DNA of 61,911 bases from Candidatus Iainarchaeum sp. (GCA_016198125.1 JACQJG010000019.1:1-61911); one strand, 5' to 3'. Shown: positions 1 to 9,539, numbered from the stretch's first letter. A program made the numbers and translations. The notes: generated from the sequence alone by a model not told the origin.

Positions 1-1836
1 ACGCGTTCCTGTAAACGCGCCGGTACTTGGATTGTAAGGGTATTTTTCAATGATTGGACAGGCTTTCCAATTCGTGTTGGTACCCGGGTCATGCAAAAAA
101 TAATCCGTGCCCCCCTTCCAATCATTAATTTCAACCGTGGTAGCTAATCCCTGAGGATAACTTCCTGCATAGTCGTCCTCCGCTTCTTCCATAAACGCTT
201 CATCTGTGCTGTTCGGCTTTCCGCGTTCCAGCCTCCTATTGCTGCACGTGTAGTCCTTCGGTCCGTTGCCGGGGACCGCCCATTCGCCGAAGTTAGCGGG
301 CAACAATCCCATAGTCTTTGTGTGCGCGGCCACAGAAGCATCTTGAACAGCATCCCATTTTAGAGTGCTGGCCAGATACGCGGGGTATTGAAGGTTTGTT
401 TGATCCGCTGCATGCCCCAGGTTAAGCGCATGCCCAACCTCGTGGGCAAATACCACTTTCCCTTTTACGTAATTGAATTCCCATACCTGGCTTGGGTTAA
501 AGTTAATAAAGCTGGAATAATTTATCAACATCGTTCCAGCAGTACTGAGATAACCCCCTAAAATTTCGGGATCGCCTGGGGGGACTTTTATAGCATCAAC
601 CACGATAATGGGAATTTTTGTTGGATCTGCTTTTTTTACAGAGAGTTCTTTGAAATAAAATGTATATACAGCCGTGGCATCCGTGGTGTCCCACACAATG
701 ATTTTCTTGGAAACTACTTTATTGCCGCCCACCTGCATGGAAATGACCTCAAGTTTTAACCCCCATTCATCCATGTTGTTTTCATTTAGAAATTGGGCAT
801 AGGGGAGCGTTCCTACAATGTTAGGTGCACTGTAGGGGTGGTCTTTTCCAGCGTCTTTGAGTACGTCAACAGACTGTGCCACCATGGACTGTATGTTGGC
901 TTCTTTGCCTGTCTTGGTCCACACATCCCCGGGAATATTGGTTGTATCTGAGTCTGCGTTGAAAATGTACAAGGGGCTAAACATGCCAATGCTTGTACCT
1001 GCAAGTTGGGTTTCAATGAAACCAGTGTTGTTTGCACCGGCATATTTTTTTCCATATTCCTGTATGATTTCCTCAAAAGGCCTTGAGTCATCCGGAATAA
1101 TGTGGGCAAGGTTTCCGTATTCATCCGAATAGCCGATTACGCGAAAATGTTTTTTGTCTTCGATCAAGGAACTGGTTTCATTCAGCGGAATGTCAAGGTT
1201 TGTTGCACCTCCTTTGTATGCTTTTAGGCGAACAGGGTCTTCAAGTCCGTCGTACCGGTACAGGTACATGGTTGCGCCTTCCAGTTTGTGGCTGTCTGAA
1301 ATAGCGAGGATGTTGTCTGCAACTTCTGTTGAGGGCAAAACCGTGTCAATAGAGACTGTTGTTTTTGCTTCAAAAACGCGATTGACTGTGGCAACTCTAA
1401 AAAACAGGTCATGGTCTCCATCGCTTAACCACATGGATACTGGGGCTGGTTTGTTCCACAAGGCGATGCGGGAAAATTCTTGACCCTGAGTTACAACTTC
1501 ATAATCTACAGTATCTTCTTTTTTCCCATCCACATACATTTCAAGGGATTGGATTCCCTGATTTGTTGGGATAACAAGCGACATGATTCCATAGTTATGA
1601 TGATCTGCCCTGCCCACCAGGTTAACCTTGCCTTCCTCAAGCTCTTCAATGTCCAAACCTTCCACTTCAATGGAAGGTTGTGCAACGCTTTCTGTACCCC
1701 CTGGCTGGCGCCCGGGAACAAGTCCGGTTGAACCGGACGGAATTGGAATAAGCCCCACAAGCACTATTGCAATGCTCACCACTGCAAGGCCAAGCAAAAC
1801 GACCTGCAACCATAAATTGTTAGAATAAGTAGGCAC
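1..1836 (-). CDS. Membrane-anchored metzincin-like zinc metalloprotease (3' end outside window)
   Basis: An open frame of 612 codons runs from a GTG at 1836 to the window edge without a stop. The start is supported by a TATA-like TTTTATAAT and a GGGGAT ribosome-binding-like stretch just upstream. Residues about 8-30 form one hydrophobic segment, so the protein is probably anchored by its N-terminus with the rest outside. A long beta-rich region follows, then the motif HEVGHALNLGH at residues 465-475, which fits the metzincin zinc site HExxHxxGxxH except for Asn where Gly is usual; some pappalysin-like peptidases tolerate this. Cysteines occur in the last 100 residues. Substrate is unknown. 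It lies downstream of, and on the same strand as, a small membrane protein. Confidence 0.75.
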   Translation of the reverse strand, partial: MPTYSNNLWLQVVLLGLAVVSIAIVLVGLIPIPSGSTGLVPGRQPGGTESVAQPSIEVEGLDIEELEEGKVNLVGRADHHNYGIMSLVIPTNQGIQSLEMYVDGKKEDTVDYEVVTQGQEFSRIALWNKPAPVSMWLSDGDHDLFFRVATVNRVFEAKTTVSIDTVLPSTEVADNILAISDSHKLEGATMYLYRYDGLEDPVRLKAYKGGATNLDIPLNETSSLIEDKKHFRVIGYSDEYGNLAHIIPDDSRPFEEIIQEYGKKYAGANNTGFIETQLAGTSIGMFSPLYIFNADSDTTNIPGDVWTKTGKEANIQSMVAQSVDVLKDAGKDHPYSAPNIVGTLPYAQFLNENNMDEWGLKLEVISMQVGGNKVVSKKIIVWDTTDATAVYTFYFKELSVKKADPTKIPIIVVDAIKVPPGDPEILGGYLSTAGTMLINYSSFINFNPSQVWEFNYVKGKVVFAHEVGHALNLGHAADQTNLQYPAYLASTLKWDAVQDASVAAHTKTMGLLPANFGEWAVPGNGPKDYTCSNRRLERGKPNSTDEAFMEEAEDDYAGSYPQGLATTVEINDWKGGTDYFLHDPGTNTNWKACPIIEKYPYNPSTGAFTGTR

Positions 1837-1873
1837 GAAACGCTTATCCCCTTCAATTATAAAAATCAAATGG

Positions 1874-2191
1874 TTAAACGCCGCACTTCTGCAACTCTTC
1901 TTTTGAAAGCGTGCTAGCTTCAATGACTTGAACCAGGCAGTCCACTTGACCATCATAGTACTGGTTGGCCAGCTTGTAGTCCTGCAAGTCCTTTTCCAGG
2001 CGCGCTTTTTCAGGAAACAAAAAGGGCTCAGCAGCCTGGGCAAGCACAAGGCCCAGGATAAGGCCTAAAACGAACACCACAACAAAGCCAAGGTTTTGGC
2101 CTAAAAAGGCAATAAAACCTGTTGAATGCGCGCGCCCCTTGGACTTCCTGAATTTGGGGCCTGAAAGTTCCTCATCATCATAGTCTGCCAT
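1874..2191 (-). CDS. Small single-span membrane protein with charged tail
   Basis: This 105-residue protein has an acidic then basic N-terminus, one strong hydrophobic segment (about residues 27-53, rich in Phe, Val, Leu and Gly) and a charged C-terminal part that may be helical. A cysteine pair lies near the end (CLVQ, KCGV). I do not recognise a family. It is divergent from the glycosyltransferase at 2267 and precedes the metzincin gene, whose own TATA-like box falls between the two, so co-transcription is not certain. Confidence 0.6.
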   Translation of the reverse strand: MADYDDEELSGPKFRKSKGRAHSTGFIAFLGQNLGFVVVFVLGLILGLVLAQAAEPFLFPEKARLEKDLQDYKLANQYYDGQVDCLVQVIEASTLSKEELQKCGV

Positions 2192-2266
2192 TCTATCTCC
2201 TTATTGTGCATTAAACCGCATACGACTATTTTAAACCTTTTGGGCAACGGTTTCAAGGGATGGGCC

Positions 2267-3238
2267 ATGCAGGAAAACGCGCGTTCACAGGGCCGTGAAA
2301 GGGAAAAAGAGGTAAGCGTAGTCATTCCCTTGTACAATGAAGAAAGAAACGTGGAAGCCCTGCTCGCGGAATTGAATGAAGTGCTGCAAAAATCGTTCAA
2401 GGAATGGGAAGTGCTGGCAGTGGACGACGGCTCCCATGACACGTCTTTTGAATTGCTTGTGCACGCGCAAAAAAAATACCCGGAGCTGCGCATTGTAAAA
2501 TTCAAACGCAATTACGGCCAAACCGCGGCCATGAACGCGGGCTTTAAACTTTCCCGTGGAAAAGTAGTGGTGGCCATGGACGCAGACCTGCAAAATGATC
2601 CCGCGGACATTCCAAAACTTGTAAAAGAAATTGCACGCTTTGATGTGGTGAGCGGCTGGCGGTTCAACCGCAAGGACAGCGCTTTCAAGCGCTTGTGGTC
2701 GCGCATTTCCAATGGCCTGGCTGCACGCCTGACAGGAGTGGACATTCACGATTTTGGGTGCACGCTCAAAGCCTATAAGTTGGAAACTGTGAAAGACCTG
2801 CAGTTGTTTGGGCAAATGCACCGCTACCTTCCCGCCCTCCTGGCCGCGCAAGGGTATTCTGTTGGAGAAATGAAAGTGAATCACCGCGAGCGCGCGAATG
2901 GAATGTCAAAGTACAATTGGAAGCGTTTATTCAACGGAGTGCTGGATTTAGTGTTCATCAAGTTTTGGACGGATTATTCAAAAAGGCCCCTGCATTTTTT
3001 TGGAGGAATTGGAATTGCGTTTCTTCTTGCAAGCCTTTTGATTGCCGTGTACAAAGTAGTCATTCAATTAATGGTACGGCACATTCCATTGGAAGCCGGG
3101 CCCTTGCTTTTGCTGTCCATCATGCTGTTCATTACCGGCGTACTGCTCCTCATGTTCGGGTTTTTGAGCGAAATCCAGGTGCGCATGTACTATGCCTTAA
3201 AAAACAGGGAAAACTACGAAATTGAAAAAATATACTAG
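2267..3238 (+). CDS. GT2 glycosyltransferase, dolichol-phosphate sugar synthase type, with membrane tail
   Basis: A family 2 glycosyltransferase of about 323 residues. The N-terminal catalytic domain shows VVIPLYNEE, the nucleotide-binding VDDGS and the metal-binding AMDADLQNDP (DxD-like). Two hydrophobic segments near the C-terminus (FFGGIGIAFLLAS and GPLLLLSIMLFITGVLLL) place it in the DPM1/GtrB group, which moves a sugar from a nucleotide to a polyprenyl phosphate at the inner face of the membrane. I use the ATG at 2267 because the longer frame from 2204 adds a non-conserved stretch crossing the TTTTAAACC box. AsnB follows 18 bases later, so they are probably one operon. Together with the GT-C enzyme at 5106 it suggests a lipid-linked glycan pathway. 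Confidence 0.85.
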   Translation: MQENARSQGREREKEVSVVIPLYNEERNVEALLAELNEVLQKSFKEWEVLAVDDGSHDTSFELLVHAQKKYPELRIVKFKRNYGQTAAMNAGFKLSRGKVVVAMDADLQNDPADIPKLVKEIARFDVVSGWRFNRKDSAFKRLWSRISNGLAARLTGVDIHDFGCTLKAYKLETVKDLQLFGQMHRYLPALLAAQGYSVGEMKVNHRERANGMSKYNWKRLFNGVLDLVFIKFWTDYSKRPLHFFGGIGIAFLLASLLIAVYKVVIQLMVRHIPLEAGPLLLLSIMLFITGVLLLMFGFLSEIQVRMYYALKNRENYEIEKIY

Positions 3239-3256
3239 AAAAAGCGTTGTTTTTGC

Positions 3257-5113
3257 ATGTGCGGCATTGCAGGAGTCAGTGGAAATGAAAAAGGGCTTGT
3301 AATGAAGATGGCGCGCGCGCTTTCCCACCGCGGGCCTGACAACGAAGGATTTTACACGGATTCCTTTTTTTCCCTGGGACATCGAAGATTGAGCATCATC
3401 GACCTTTCTGAAAAAGGAAAACAGCCCATGCCAAACGAGGACCAAAGTATATGGGTTGATTTCAACGGCGAAATATACAATTTTTTGGAACTGCGCAAGG
3501 ACCTGGAGCAAAAAGGCCACTCGTTTTACTCGAATACCGATAGTGAAGTGCTGGTGCATGGCTATGAAGAGTATGGCCCAAAATTTGTGGAACAACTTGA
3601 AGGCATGTTCGCGTATGCCATTTACGATACGGCCAGGAAAAAAGTTTTTTTGTTCCGCGATCACACGGGAATCAAGCCCTTGTTTTATTACTGGGACCAA
3701 TCCCTTTTTGGGTTTGCATCCGAACTTGGAGCGTTAATGGAACTGCCTGTTCCGCGCACATTGAATCGCGCAAGTTTAAGCCATTACTGGGAGTTACGCT
3801 TTGTGCCCGGGCCGTTGACCTTGTTTGAAAACATGTTCAAGCTTCCCCCGGCACACTGGCTGGAGTTTGACGGTAAAAAGGTTTCATTGCACGCGTATTG
3901 GCAGGCCCCTTATGAACACGAAAAGCCGTTGAATGAATATGTGCATGCACTCCGCATGACTCTTGAAAGGTCTGTTTCGCACTCGCTCATCAGCGATGTT
4001 CCAATAGGAATTTTTCTTTCCGGAGGCCTGGATTCAAGCATTCTTGCAGGGCTCATGGCCCAACAGGGAGAGGTGCGCACGTTTTCAGTGGGATTTGAAG
4101 GCTCCAGCCATTCCGAAGCTGCCCATGCAGAGCACGTGGCCACGCACATTGGAAGCATTCACACTGAATTGAGCGTCTCGATGAACGCGCTGGACGCATT
4201 GCCGAAAATTGTGAAACATTTTGGAGAACCCCTTGCAGACCCAACAGCAATTCCCACCTATTTCATGGCCGAGCAGGCGCGCAAAAAGGTTAAAGTGGTA
4301 TTGACCGGGGAAGGCGCGGATGAATGGTTTGGGGGGTATGAACAGGTGCGCCTTGCACAGGCACTGGAAGGGTTTTCAAAAACGCCTTCCGCGGTCAGGA
4401 AAGGCCTGGTGCTTGGAGCCAAAAAAATGCCTGCCCCGGTAATGAAAGCCTTGTTTGAGTACGCGCCCTTGCTGGGCGAAGAAGGAATAAACCGCTTGGA
4501 CGACTTCCTGCACGCGCAATCCAATGTTGAAAAATACCTGGCGTTGGTGGGCATTTTTTCTGAACGCGAAAAACGCGAAGCGTTTGGAAACAGTCACGCA
4601 AACGCAAAAGAATTGTTCCAACCCTTCTTTGAAAAAAATAACTTGGTGCATGGAATTGTGGAGTGCGAAATTGCAGGGGCGTTGCCTGACAATTTGTCTG
4701 CAAAAGTGGACCGCATGACCATGGCCTTTGGACTGGAGGCGCGCGTGCCCTATTTGAATCCTTCCGTGATTAACCTGGCTGCCGCCATTCCATTGCAGTA
4801 CAAAGTACACAATGGAATTGAAAAGTTCATTTTGCGCAAAACGTTTTCAAACCTGCTTCCAAAAGCCATTGTTCAAAGGAAAAAGCACAGGTTTTTTGTT
4901 CCATTGCACGAATGGATGCAGGAAGCCTTGGGCGACCAGGCATGGAACGCGTGCAATGAGCTGGTGCGCGAGTGCGTCATGCAAAAAGATTTCGTGGAAA
5001 AAATGAAGCGCAATTATTCAAAGTCCCCCTTGTATTATGCCCGGCAATTGTGGTGCGTGCTCAACTTTGCAGAGTGGAAGGACTTGTTTGACGTGAATTG
5101 TGCTGTTAAGTAA
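3257..5113 (+). CDS. asnB: Asparagine synthetase, glutamine-hydrolysing
   Basis: This 618-residue protein makes asparagine from aspartate, glutamine and ATP. It begins MCGIAGVSG, where Cys2 is the glutaminase nucleophile, followed by the class II glutamine amidotransferase motifs RGPDNEG and FNGEIYNF. The synthetase half carries the pyrophosphatase loop LSGGLDSS and the conserved TGEGADEWFGGYEQ. Length is normal. In a setting between two glycosyltransferases an AsnB paralogue can instead amidate a surface sugar; the sequence cannot decide this. Its last codons overlap by 8 bases the end of the convergent gene at 5106-6761. Confidence 0.92.
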   Translation: MCGIAGVSGNEKGLVMKMARALSHRGPDNEGFYTDSFFSLGHRRLSIIDLSEKGKQPMPNEDQSIWVDFNGEIYNFLELRKDLEQKGHSFYSNTDSEVLVHGYEEYGPKFVEQLEGMFAYAIYDTARKKVFLFRDHTGIKPLFYYWDQSLFGFASELGALMELPVPRTLNRASLSHYWELRFVPGPLTLFENMFKLPPAHWLEFDGKKVSLHAYWQAPYEHEKPLNEYVHALRMTLERSVSHSLISDVPIGIFLSGGLDSSILAGLMAQQGEVRTFSVGFEGSSHSEAAHAEHVATHIGSIHTELSVSMNALDALPKIVKHFGEPLADPTAIPTYFMAEQARKKVKVVLTGEGADEWFGGYEQVRLAQALEGFSKTPSAVRKGLVLGAKKMPAPVMKALFEYAPLLGEEGINRLDDFLHAQSNVEKYLALVGIFSEREKREAFGNSHANAKELFQPFFEKNNLVHGIVECEIAGALPDNLSAKVDRMTMAFGLEARVPYLNPSVINLAAAIPLQYKVHNGIEKFILRKTFSNLLPKAIVQRKKHRFFVPLHEWMQEALGDQAWNACNELVRECVMQKDFVEKMKRNYSKSPLYYARQLWCVLNFAEWKDLFDVNCAVK

Positions 5114-6761
5114 ACCATGAAGGCTGTTTGTATGCAGTTAAATTGACTTGCGTCCAATCCACTTTGTACACGCGGATGAGCGCATTGTTTTCATACGCCA
5201 ATGCAAAGCCGGGAATGCCTTGCGCAGTGTTAAGGACATCGAACTGCGTACTCAACCGGTCTTTACGGTTTTCCTGCAGCACAAGGTAAGTGACATTGTA
5301 CTTGCGCATCAGGTAAATGGTTTCATCCAGCGGTGCATCGGGCGTTAAGACCGTTGAACGGTCTGCATGAAAGCCTGTGGCTGCGGTCGTGCGGCTCATC
5401 ATCACAGCCCCTTGGGGGGTGTTGGACTCAATCCATTCCATGGCTTCCACGTACTTTGCTTCAAATGCACGCCCATTGGAGTCAAATGTTTTTTGCATGG
5501 CCGAAGAAAAAGGCCCGGTTAAATAAAACCCTGCAAGGATAAGCACTACTGTTAAGAGCGCAATGCGGGGCCATTGAATGTTGAAACCCTGCCGCTCGCG
5601 GGTTTCAATTTTTTCCCAAAGGCGCGTGAGTGCAAGGCCTGCGAGCACGCACATGACAGGGTAAAACATGAGCATGTACCTGAACTCGTAATGCCCAAAC
5701 ACAATGAGCAATGCGCACGCGAGAATAAAATGCAGGGCGCCAAGTTTGTAGAGCAGGCGCTGCCTGCCTGGCAGAAGAAAAAAGGACAGGGCAGCCAGCA
5801 CAAACACTATGAATGGGCCGGAGTTGCCGCGCATGAAATCCAATGGAATTAAGAGTGCTTGTATAACTGTGCGTTGCACGCGCTCCATGAAAGAGGCTTT
5901 TTGGGCAATGGAATCCAAGTCATCAAAGTAAATGGCGTTGACCCCGGAGTTGGCGAATAAAACCAGCGTATTGGAATACTGCTGCGTGTTCACATACCCG
6001 TACGCGGAGTAGGAGGCAATCCACGGGGGCAGCACAAACAGGGCCACAATGAATGCAAAAATCCCAAGGTGGGCAAGCCCTTCTTTCAAATACGCTTTCC
6101 CGTTTTTTTTATTCCAAAAAAAGGCTGCAAGTAAAAAAACAAGGGCAAGGCTTGCTCCTGTAATGCGAATGCTTGAAGTTAATCCAACAAGCACGCCTGC
6201 AACCGCGTAATGCACAAAGGAATGCCTATCAGTGGAAAGCATCCAGTAAAAGTAGGCCAGTGTGGCAAGGTTGAACAATGCAAAGTTCACGTCTGCCATG
6301 GGAATAATGGACTGCGTGAAAACAAGGTAATTGATGCCAAGGAAAAAAATTGCAATCAATCCTGCGGTTTTGTTTTTTAGCGCACTTGCAAAGGCGTATA
6401 CTGACAGAAAGGCAAGTGCAAGGAAAAGCAGGTTTGGAATTTTTGTGGCATGCGCGCTCACGCCAAAGACAAGAAAAGAAGCTGCCAGGAAAAGAGGCTG
6501 AAGCGGAGGCCACGTGTCTTCTGTGTGGGACACGTTTTCATACGGGTAAAAATAATATCCAATGGTGTCCGTTGAAAAACCCAACCCGGTTGCCAGGGCA
6601 CGCGCGGTCACTGCATAACTTGCACTATCCGCTCCTCCAATGAACGGGTTTGAAAGTGCTGTAAATCCTGCAAAAACCAGGTATCCAACCACAAATACCA
6701 GCATGCCCAAGTCCTGCCATGCCAGGCTTTTGAAGGCGTCTGCCGGGTTTTTTGCGTGCAT
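5106..6761 (-). CDS. Polytopic GT-C glycosyltransferase, dolichyl-phosphate-mannose protein mannosyltransferase type
   Basis: A 551-residue protein with roughly ten or more hydrophobic segments across the first 420 residues and a soluble C-terminal domain. The first external loop has GGADSASYAVTARALATG, an acidic-residue position typical of GT39/ArnT-like enzymes, followed by a loop with HTEDTWPPLQP. The later GHYEFRYMLMFYP resembles the conserved motif of this superfamily. Such enzymes transfer a sugar from a polyprenyl phosphate to protein or lipid on the outer face of the membrane. It fits with the GT2 polyprenyl-phosphate enzyme encoded at 2267. Convergent overlap with asnB by 8 bases. 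Confidence 0.8.
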   Translation of the reverse strand: MHAKNPADAFKSLAWQDLGMLVFVVGYLVFAGFTALSNPFIGGADSASYAVTARALATGLGFSTDTIGYYFYPYENVSHTEDTWPPLQPLFLAASFLVFGVSAHATKIPNLLFLALAFLSVYAFASALKNKTAGLIAIFFLGINYLVFTQSIIPMADVNFALFNLATLAYFYWMLSTDRHSFVHYAVAGVLVGLTSSIRITGASLALVFLLAAFFWNKKNGKAYLKEGLAHLGIFAFIVALFVLPPWIASYSAYGYVNTQQYSNTLVLFANSGVNAIYFDDLDSIAQKASFMERVQRTVIQALLIPLDFMRGNSGPFIVFVLAALSFFLLPGRQRLLYKLGALHFILACALLIVFGHYEFRYMLMFYPVMCVLAGLALTRLWEKIETRERQGFNIQWPRIALLTVVLILAGFYLTGPFSSAMQKTFDSNGRAFEAKYVEAMEWIESNTPQGAVMMSRTTAATGFHADRSTVLTPDAPLDETIYLMRKYNVTYLVLQENRKDRLSTQFDVLNTAQGIPGFALAYENNALIRVYKVDWTQVNLTAYKQPSWFT

Positions 6762-6814
6762 TTATTACGTTGTAGAATGAAGGCTTAAAAACAGTGAAGG
6801 AGGGCCATTGAGTT

Positions 6815-7189
6815 ATGCGCATACGCTGGTTTGCCCCACTGCTCGAAAAGCCGCTTGGAACCACGCAGTTTGTCAGGAAAATATTTCCAGACGCGCAGTT
6901 CAGGCTCGTGCACCAAACCATTCATCCAACAAAAATCGTGCGCACAATCCAATTTGAGTTGAACGGCCAGGTCATTGCACGCGGCAGATCAGAAGTGGAT
7001 GTCCTTCCTACTGCCCCCCAGGCATTGGGCGCGATAAGAACAGGAAAACTGCCCCTGGGCATTATCGCCCAACGCTTTAAAGTAAAGCGCTCGCGCATGC
7101 ACACCACCACAAGGACACGGTCATTCAAGATGACAGGAGACATTCACGCAAAAATATGGGAACGGTTCTACCTGGCGCGTGCGAAATGA
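6815..7189 (+). CDS. Chorismate-lyase-like (UbiC fold) small protein
   Basis: A 124-residue protein. The stretch from residue 41 to 120 lines up by eye with the core of UbiC chorismate lyase: IVRTIQFELNGQVIARG against the UbiC strand holding its substrate arginine (here R43), TGKLPLGIIAQ (residues 77-86) against the GKTPLG loop, and WERFYLA near the end with E116 in the place of the UbiC catalytic glutamate. It is shorter than UbiC (about 165 residues) at the N-terminus. If active it would release pyruvate from chorismate to give 4-hydroxybenzoate. A UTRA-type ligand-binding domain has the same fold and is the main alternative. A good GAAGGAGGG site precedes the ATG. Confidence 0.55.
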   Translation: MRIRWFAPLLEKPLGTTQFVRKIFPDAQFRLVHQTIHPTKIVRTIQFELNGQVIARGRSEVDVLPTAPQALGAIRTGKLPLGIIAQRFKVKRSRMHTTTRTRSFKMTGDIHAKIWERFYLARAK

Positions 7190-7231
7190 ACAACAAGGTA
7201 GATTAAAATACAAAAAAGCCCCAAGAGAAGC

Positions 7232-8119
7232 ATGCCAAAGCCGCATTCACGGAAACCGCGTAAAAGGTATTCCAGGCGAACGCTGAAATTATTTACCATT
7301 TCGAAAGGACTTGAAGACATAAGAATGAAGGGGATTAACAAGGATTATCTTGCAGAACTCGAACCCAAGCACGCGCGAAAAAAACCAAAACGGTTGGCGT
7401 GGAAACCGTTTTGGAAAACCTTCCGCGACATTCGCGAGCAACATTGGTGGGAGCAGGCTAACAGAACCAAACGGTCACTGCGCGAATACAAGCTTGAATT
7501 CTTTTTGCAACAGAAAAAAATTCCCTCTCCGTTGCTCAATAAAAATTTGATTGCCTGCGCAGCAAAACGGTACAGGCGCTTGCACAATGCAACACGCTCC
7601 AGGCCTCTTGAAACAAAAATGATTGGCGGGCCTGAGTTTATTCAAGACTGGGTAGTACCTCAACGGTATGATGTGGCTGCACATGTGTTGCAGTGGATTA
7701 AAGACGAACGTTTGTTGAATGAAAGAGAAGCAACTGTTGAGGAAAGCCAGCGGTTTCATGGAAGAGTAGTACGGCAACTTTATCCAGCCTTTTCCAGGAG
7801 CCCTCCAAAAGAAATGCTGCTCCACCAGATGGGCCGGGCTGAACAACATACCAATTGGGGGTATTACACGTACAACTGCCGCGTGCTTTTGGATCCTGCA
7901 TCGTTTGTAAACCGACAACAATTTAGCCACAAAAAGTGGGGGTACATTGAAGACGCAAAAGAAGGAACTGTGCTGGCCATTCAATTGTTTGACCCGAACC
8001 CCAAAGCACTGCTTGCGTTTACCAAAGCAATGGCCCACAAGCGACCGAATGACCCCATCCCCATCTTGGATATGTACGGAGACTTGTTTTACCCGCCACG
8101 GACAAAAGACCGGCGCTAG
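7232..8119 (+). CDS. Unrecognised basic protein, 295 residues
   Basis: No family recognised. The first 40 residues are dense in Arg and Lys (RKPRKRYSRRTLK), the rest is mixed alpha/beta with many Arg, Trp and Tyr residues and no membrane segment. The style resembles other unrecognised proteins in this window (10801-11817, 11895-12677, 47457-48080): a basic start, aromatic-rich body and no known motif. A TATA-like AGATTAAAATAC lies 20-30 bases before the ATG, suggesting its own promoter. Nucleic-acid binding is possible from charge alone. Confidence 0.6.
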   Translation: MPKPHSRKPRKRYSRRTLKLFTISKGLEDIRMKGINKDYLAELEPKHARKKPKRLAWKPFWKTFRDIREQHWWEQANRTKRSLREYKLEFFLQQKKIPSPLLNKNLIACAAKRYRRLHNATRSRPLETKMIGGPEFIQDWVVPQRYDVAAHVLQWIKDERLLNEREATVEESQRFHGRVVRQLYPAFSRSPPKEMLLHQMGRAEQHTNWGYYTYNCRVLLDPASFVNRQQFSHKKWGYIEDAKEGTVLAIQLFDPNPKALLAFTKAMAHKRPNDPIPILDMYGDLFYPPRTKDRR

Positions 8120-8137
8120 CGTTTATTTGAAAGCAGG

Positions 8138-9280
8138 TTATTGCACAACCCCAAAGTCTTTTGCGCTTTCGGGCACGGGTTTTGTGGCTGTGGAATAATC
8201 CATGGCGTCCAAGTTGCCGGGCGGGTTTTCAACGTTCATGCGTTCAAAAAACTGTTCAAAGTCAATCCATGTTTTCTTGTTGTATTTTTTCTTGGCCAGC
8301 AGGATGACATCCGAGGGAACGTGCTCGGACACGAATTCGTATTCATCTTTCAAATGGTCCAGCACGCGCAGGCCGAATGCTTTTACGTATGCAAAATCAG
8401 GCATGGCTTCGCGTGAAAGGCGCTGCCTGCTCTCCCCCACGTGCATGTACCCTTTTACTTCTACAAAGTCAAAATCCCCTTTTTGGATGAGCGCGGCATA
8501 CTTTTCGGGTTCAACATCGTTAAGGCCTTTGACAAGGGTAAGGCGCGCGGTTTTACGGAATCTTTTTTTAGAGGCATTTTCAATGGACTGCATGTACCGT
8601 TCCCAGTAATCATTGAAAAGCGGCACGTCCACTTTTTTCAGCAATTCCTTGTTGGGCGCATCCAAACTCAGGTAAAGCTGGGTGACTGTGTGCAGGTTTT
8701 CAATGGCTTCCGGGTATTGGGCGTTTGTTACCAAAAAAGTTGAAATGCGTTTGGAATGAAATTTCTGGCACAATTCATTTATTTTGGGGTAGGCAATGGG
8801 CTCCCCTGTCAAGGACAAGGCCACGTGGCCCACGCGCTTGGATTGTTCGTACGCGGCTTTTGAAGTGTAGGGGTTGCCTCCAAATCCTTGAAGTAATTGG
8901 GCATGCATGCGAAGGCTTTCTTCGATGATGAAATCAGGTTCGTCCACTTCCCAATTCCATTCCCTTGAAACCGGGGCTTTGTAGCCCCGCCAGCAGAACG
9001 TGCAGCGATTCGCGCAACTCAAATTTACAGTCATTTGCATGCACTGGTGGGAGCGAATGCCGTAGAACTTGAACTTGTAACATCCCCCTTCCCCACGGAG
9101 CATGTTCTTGGTCCACCCGCACACCTTTACGGCAGAGTGATGGCCGATTATGCGATAATGCTGGTGTTCCAATTCTTCCTTGTATTTCAGAGGCACTTGA
9201 TCCCCCTGCGGGGTAGTGGAAGTTTGAGGTTTTTTTTGAACTTCCATTACTCCGTTGGGAGAAAGAATGGGAAAGGACAT
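8138..9280 (-). CDS. taw1: tRNA 4-demethylwyosine synthase, radical SAM (TYW1/Taw1)
   Basis: This enzyme condenses pyruvate with N1-methylguanosine-37 of tRNA-Phe to form the tricyclic base of wyosine. The radical-SAM cluster motif is CANRCTFCW (Cys89, 93 and 96 counted from the ATG at 9280), and three further cysteines (KVCGW, GGCYKF, SHQC; about 54, 67 and 80) match the second iron-sulfur cluster that distinguishes TYW1. Other family signatures are ALSLTGEPIAYP, QLYLSLDAPNKE and VEVKGYMHVGESRQRL. The frame extends upstream to 9370 but the added part looks non-coding; ATG 9280 or ATG 9247 are the likely starts. Found in archaea and eukaryotes. Confidence 0.92.
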   Translation of the reverse strand: MSFPILSPNGVMEVQKKPQTSTTPQGDQVPLKYKEELEHQHYRIIGHHSAVKVCGWTKNMLRGEGGCYKFKFYGIRSHQCMQMTVNLSCANRCTFCWRGYKAPVSREWNWEVDEPDFIIEESLRMHAQLLQGFGGNPYTSKAAYEQSKRVGHVALSLTGEPIAYPKINELCQKFHSKRISTFLVTNAQYPEAIENLHTVTQLYLSLDAPNKELLKKVDVPLFNDYWERYMQSIENASKKRFRKTARLTLVKGLNDVEPEKYAALIQKGDFDFVEVKGYMHVGESRQRLSREAMPDFAYVKAFGLRVLDHLKDEYEFVSEHVPSDVILLAKKKYNKKTWIDFEQFFERMNVENPPGNLDAMDYSTATKPVPESAKDFGVVQ

Positions 9281-9370
9281 AAAGGTTCTTTTTGGGGAGA
9301 ACAAGTTAAAAAGAAGAAAGGGTTTTGTTGAGGAACAAGGAAAAGTCAAACCAACTACACATATATACAT

Positions 9371-9539
9371 AATTGAAGGGAAGGGGTTTTAACCGTTTTT
9401 TAAGGCAACCAATGCCCCTAAATTATGTAGGGCAAAGCAGAACCTTTAAAAATAAGTTATACGTGTATAGTAGCGCTGTTCCTTGGCGTTTTGTTAAGGA
9501 CAGGGAGTTTTTGGATCATAGATGAAAGGGGTGTAACAA
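9371..9539. promoter_or_regulatory. Divergent intergenic region with TATA-like boxes
   Basis: About 170 bases without a gene between taw1 (leftward) and the PRC-barrel gene (rightward). It contains a palindrome GGTTTTAACC at 9385-9394 and, further right, an A/T-rich TTTAAAAATAAGTTATA stretch (about 9446-9462) that could be the TATA region for the rightward gene. No tRNA or other structured RNA was recognised. Confidence 0.4.
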
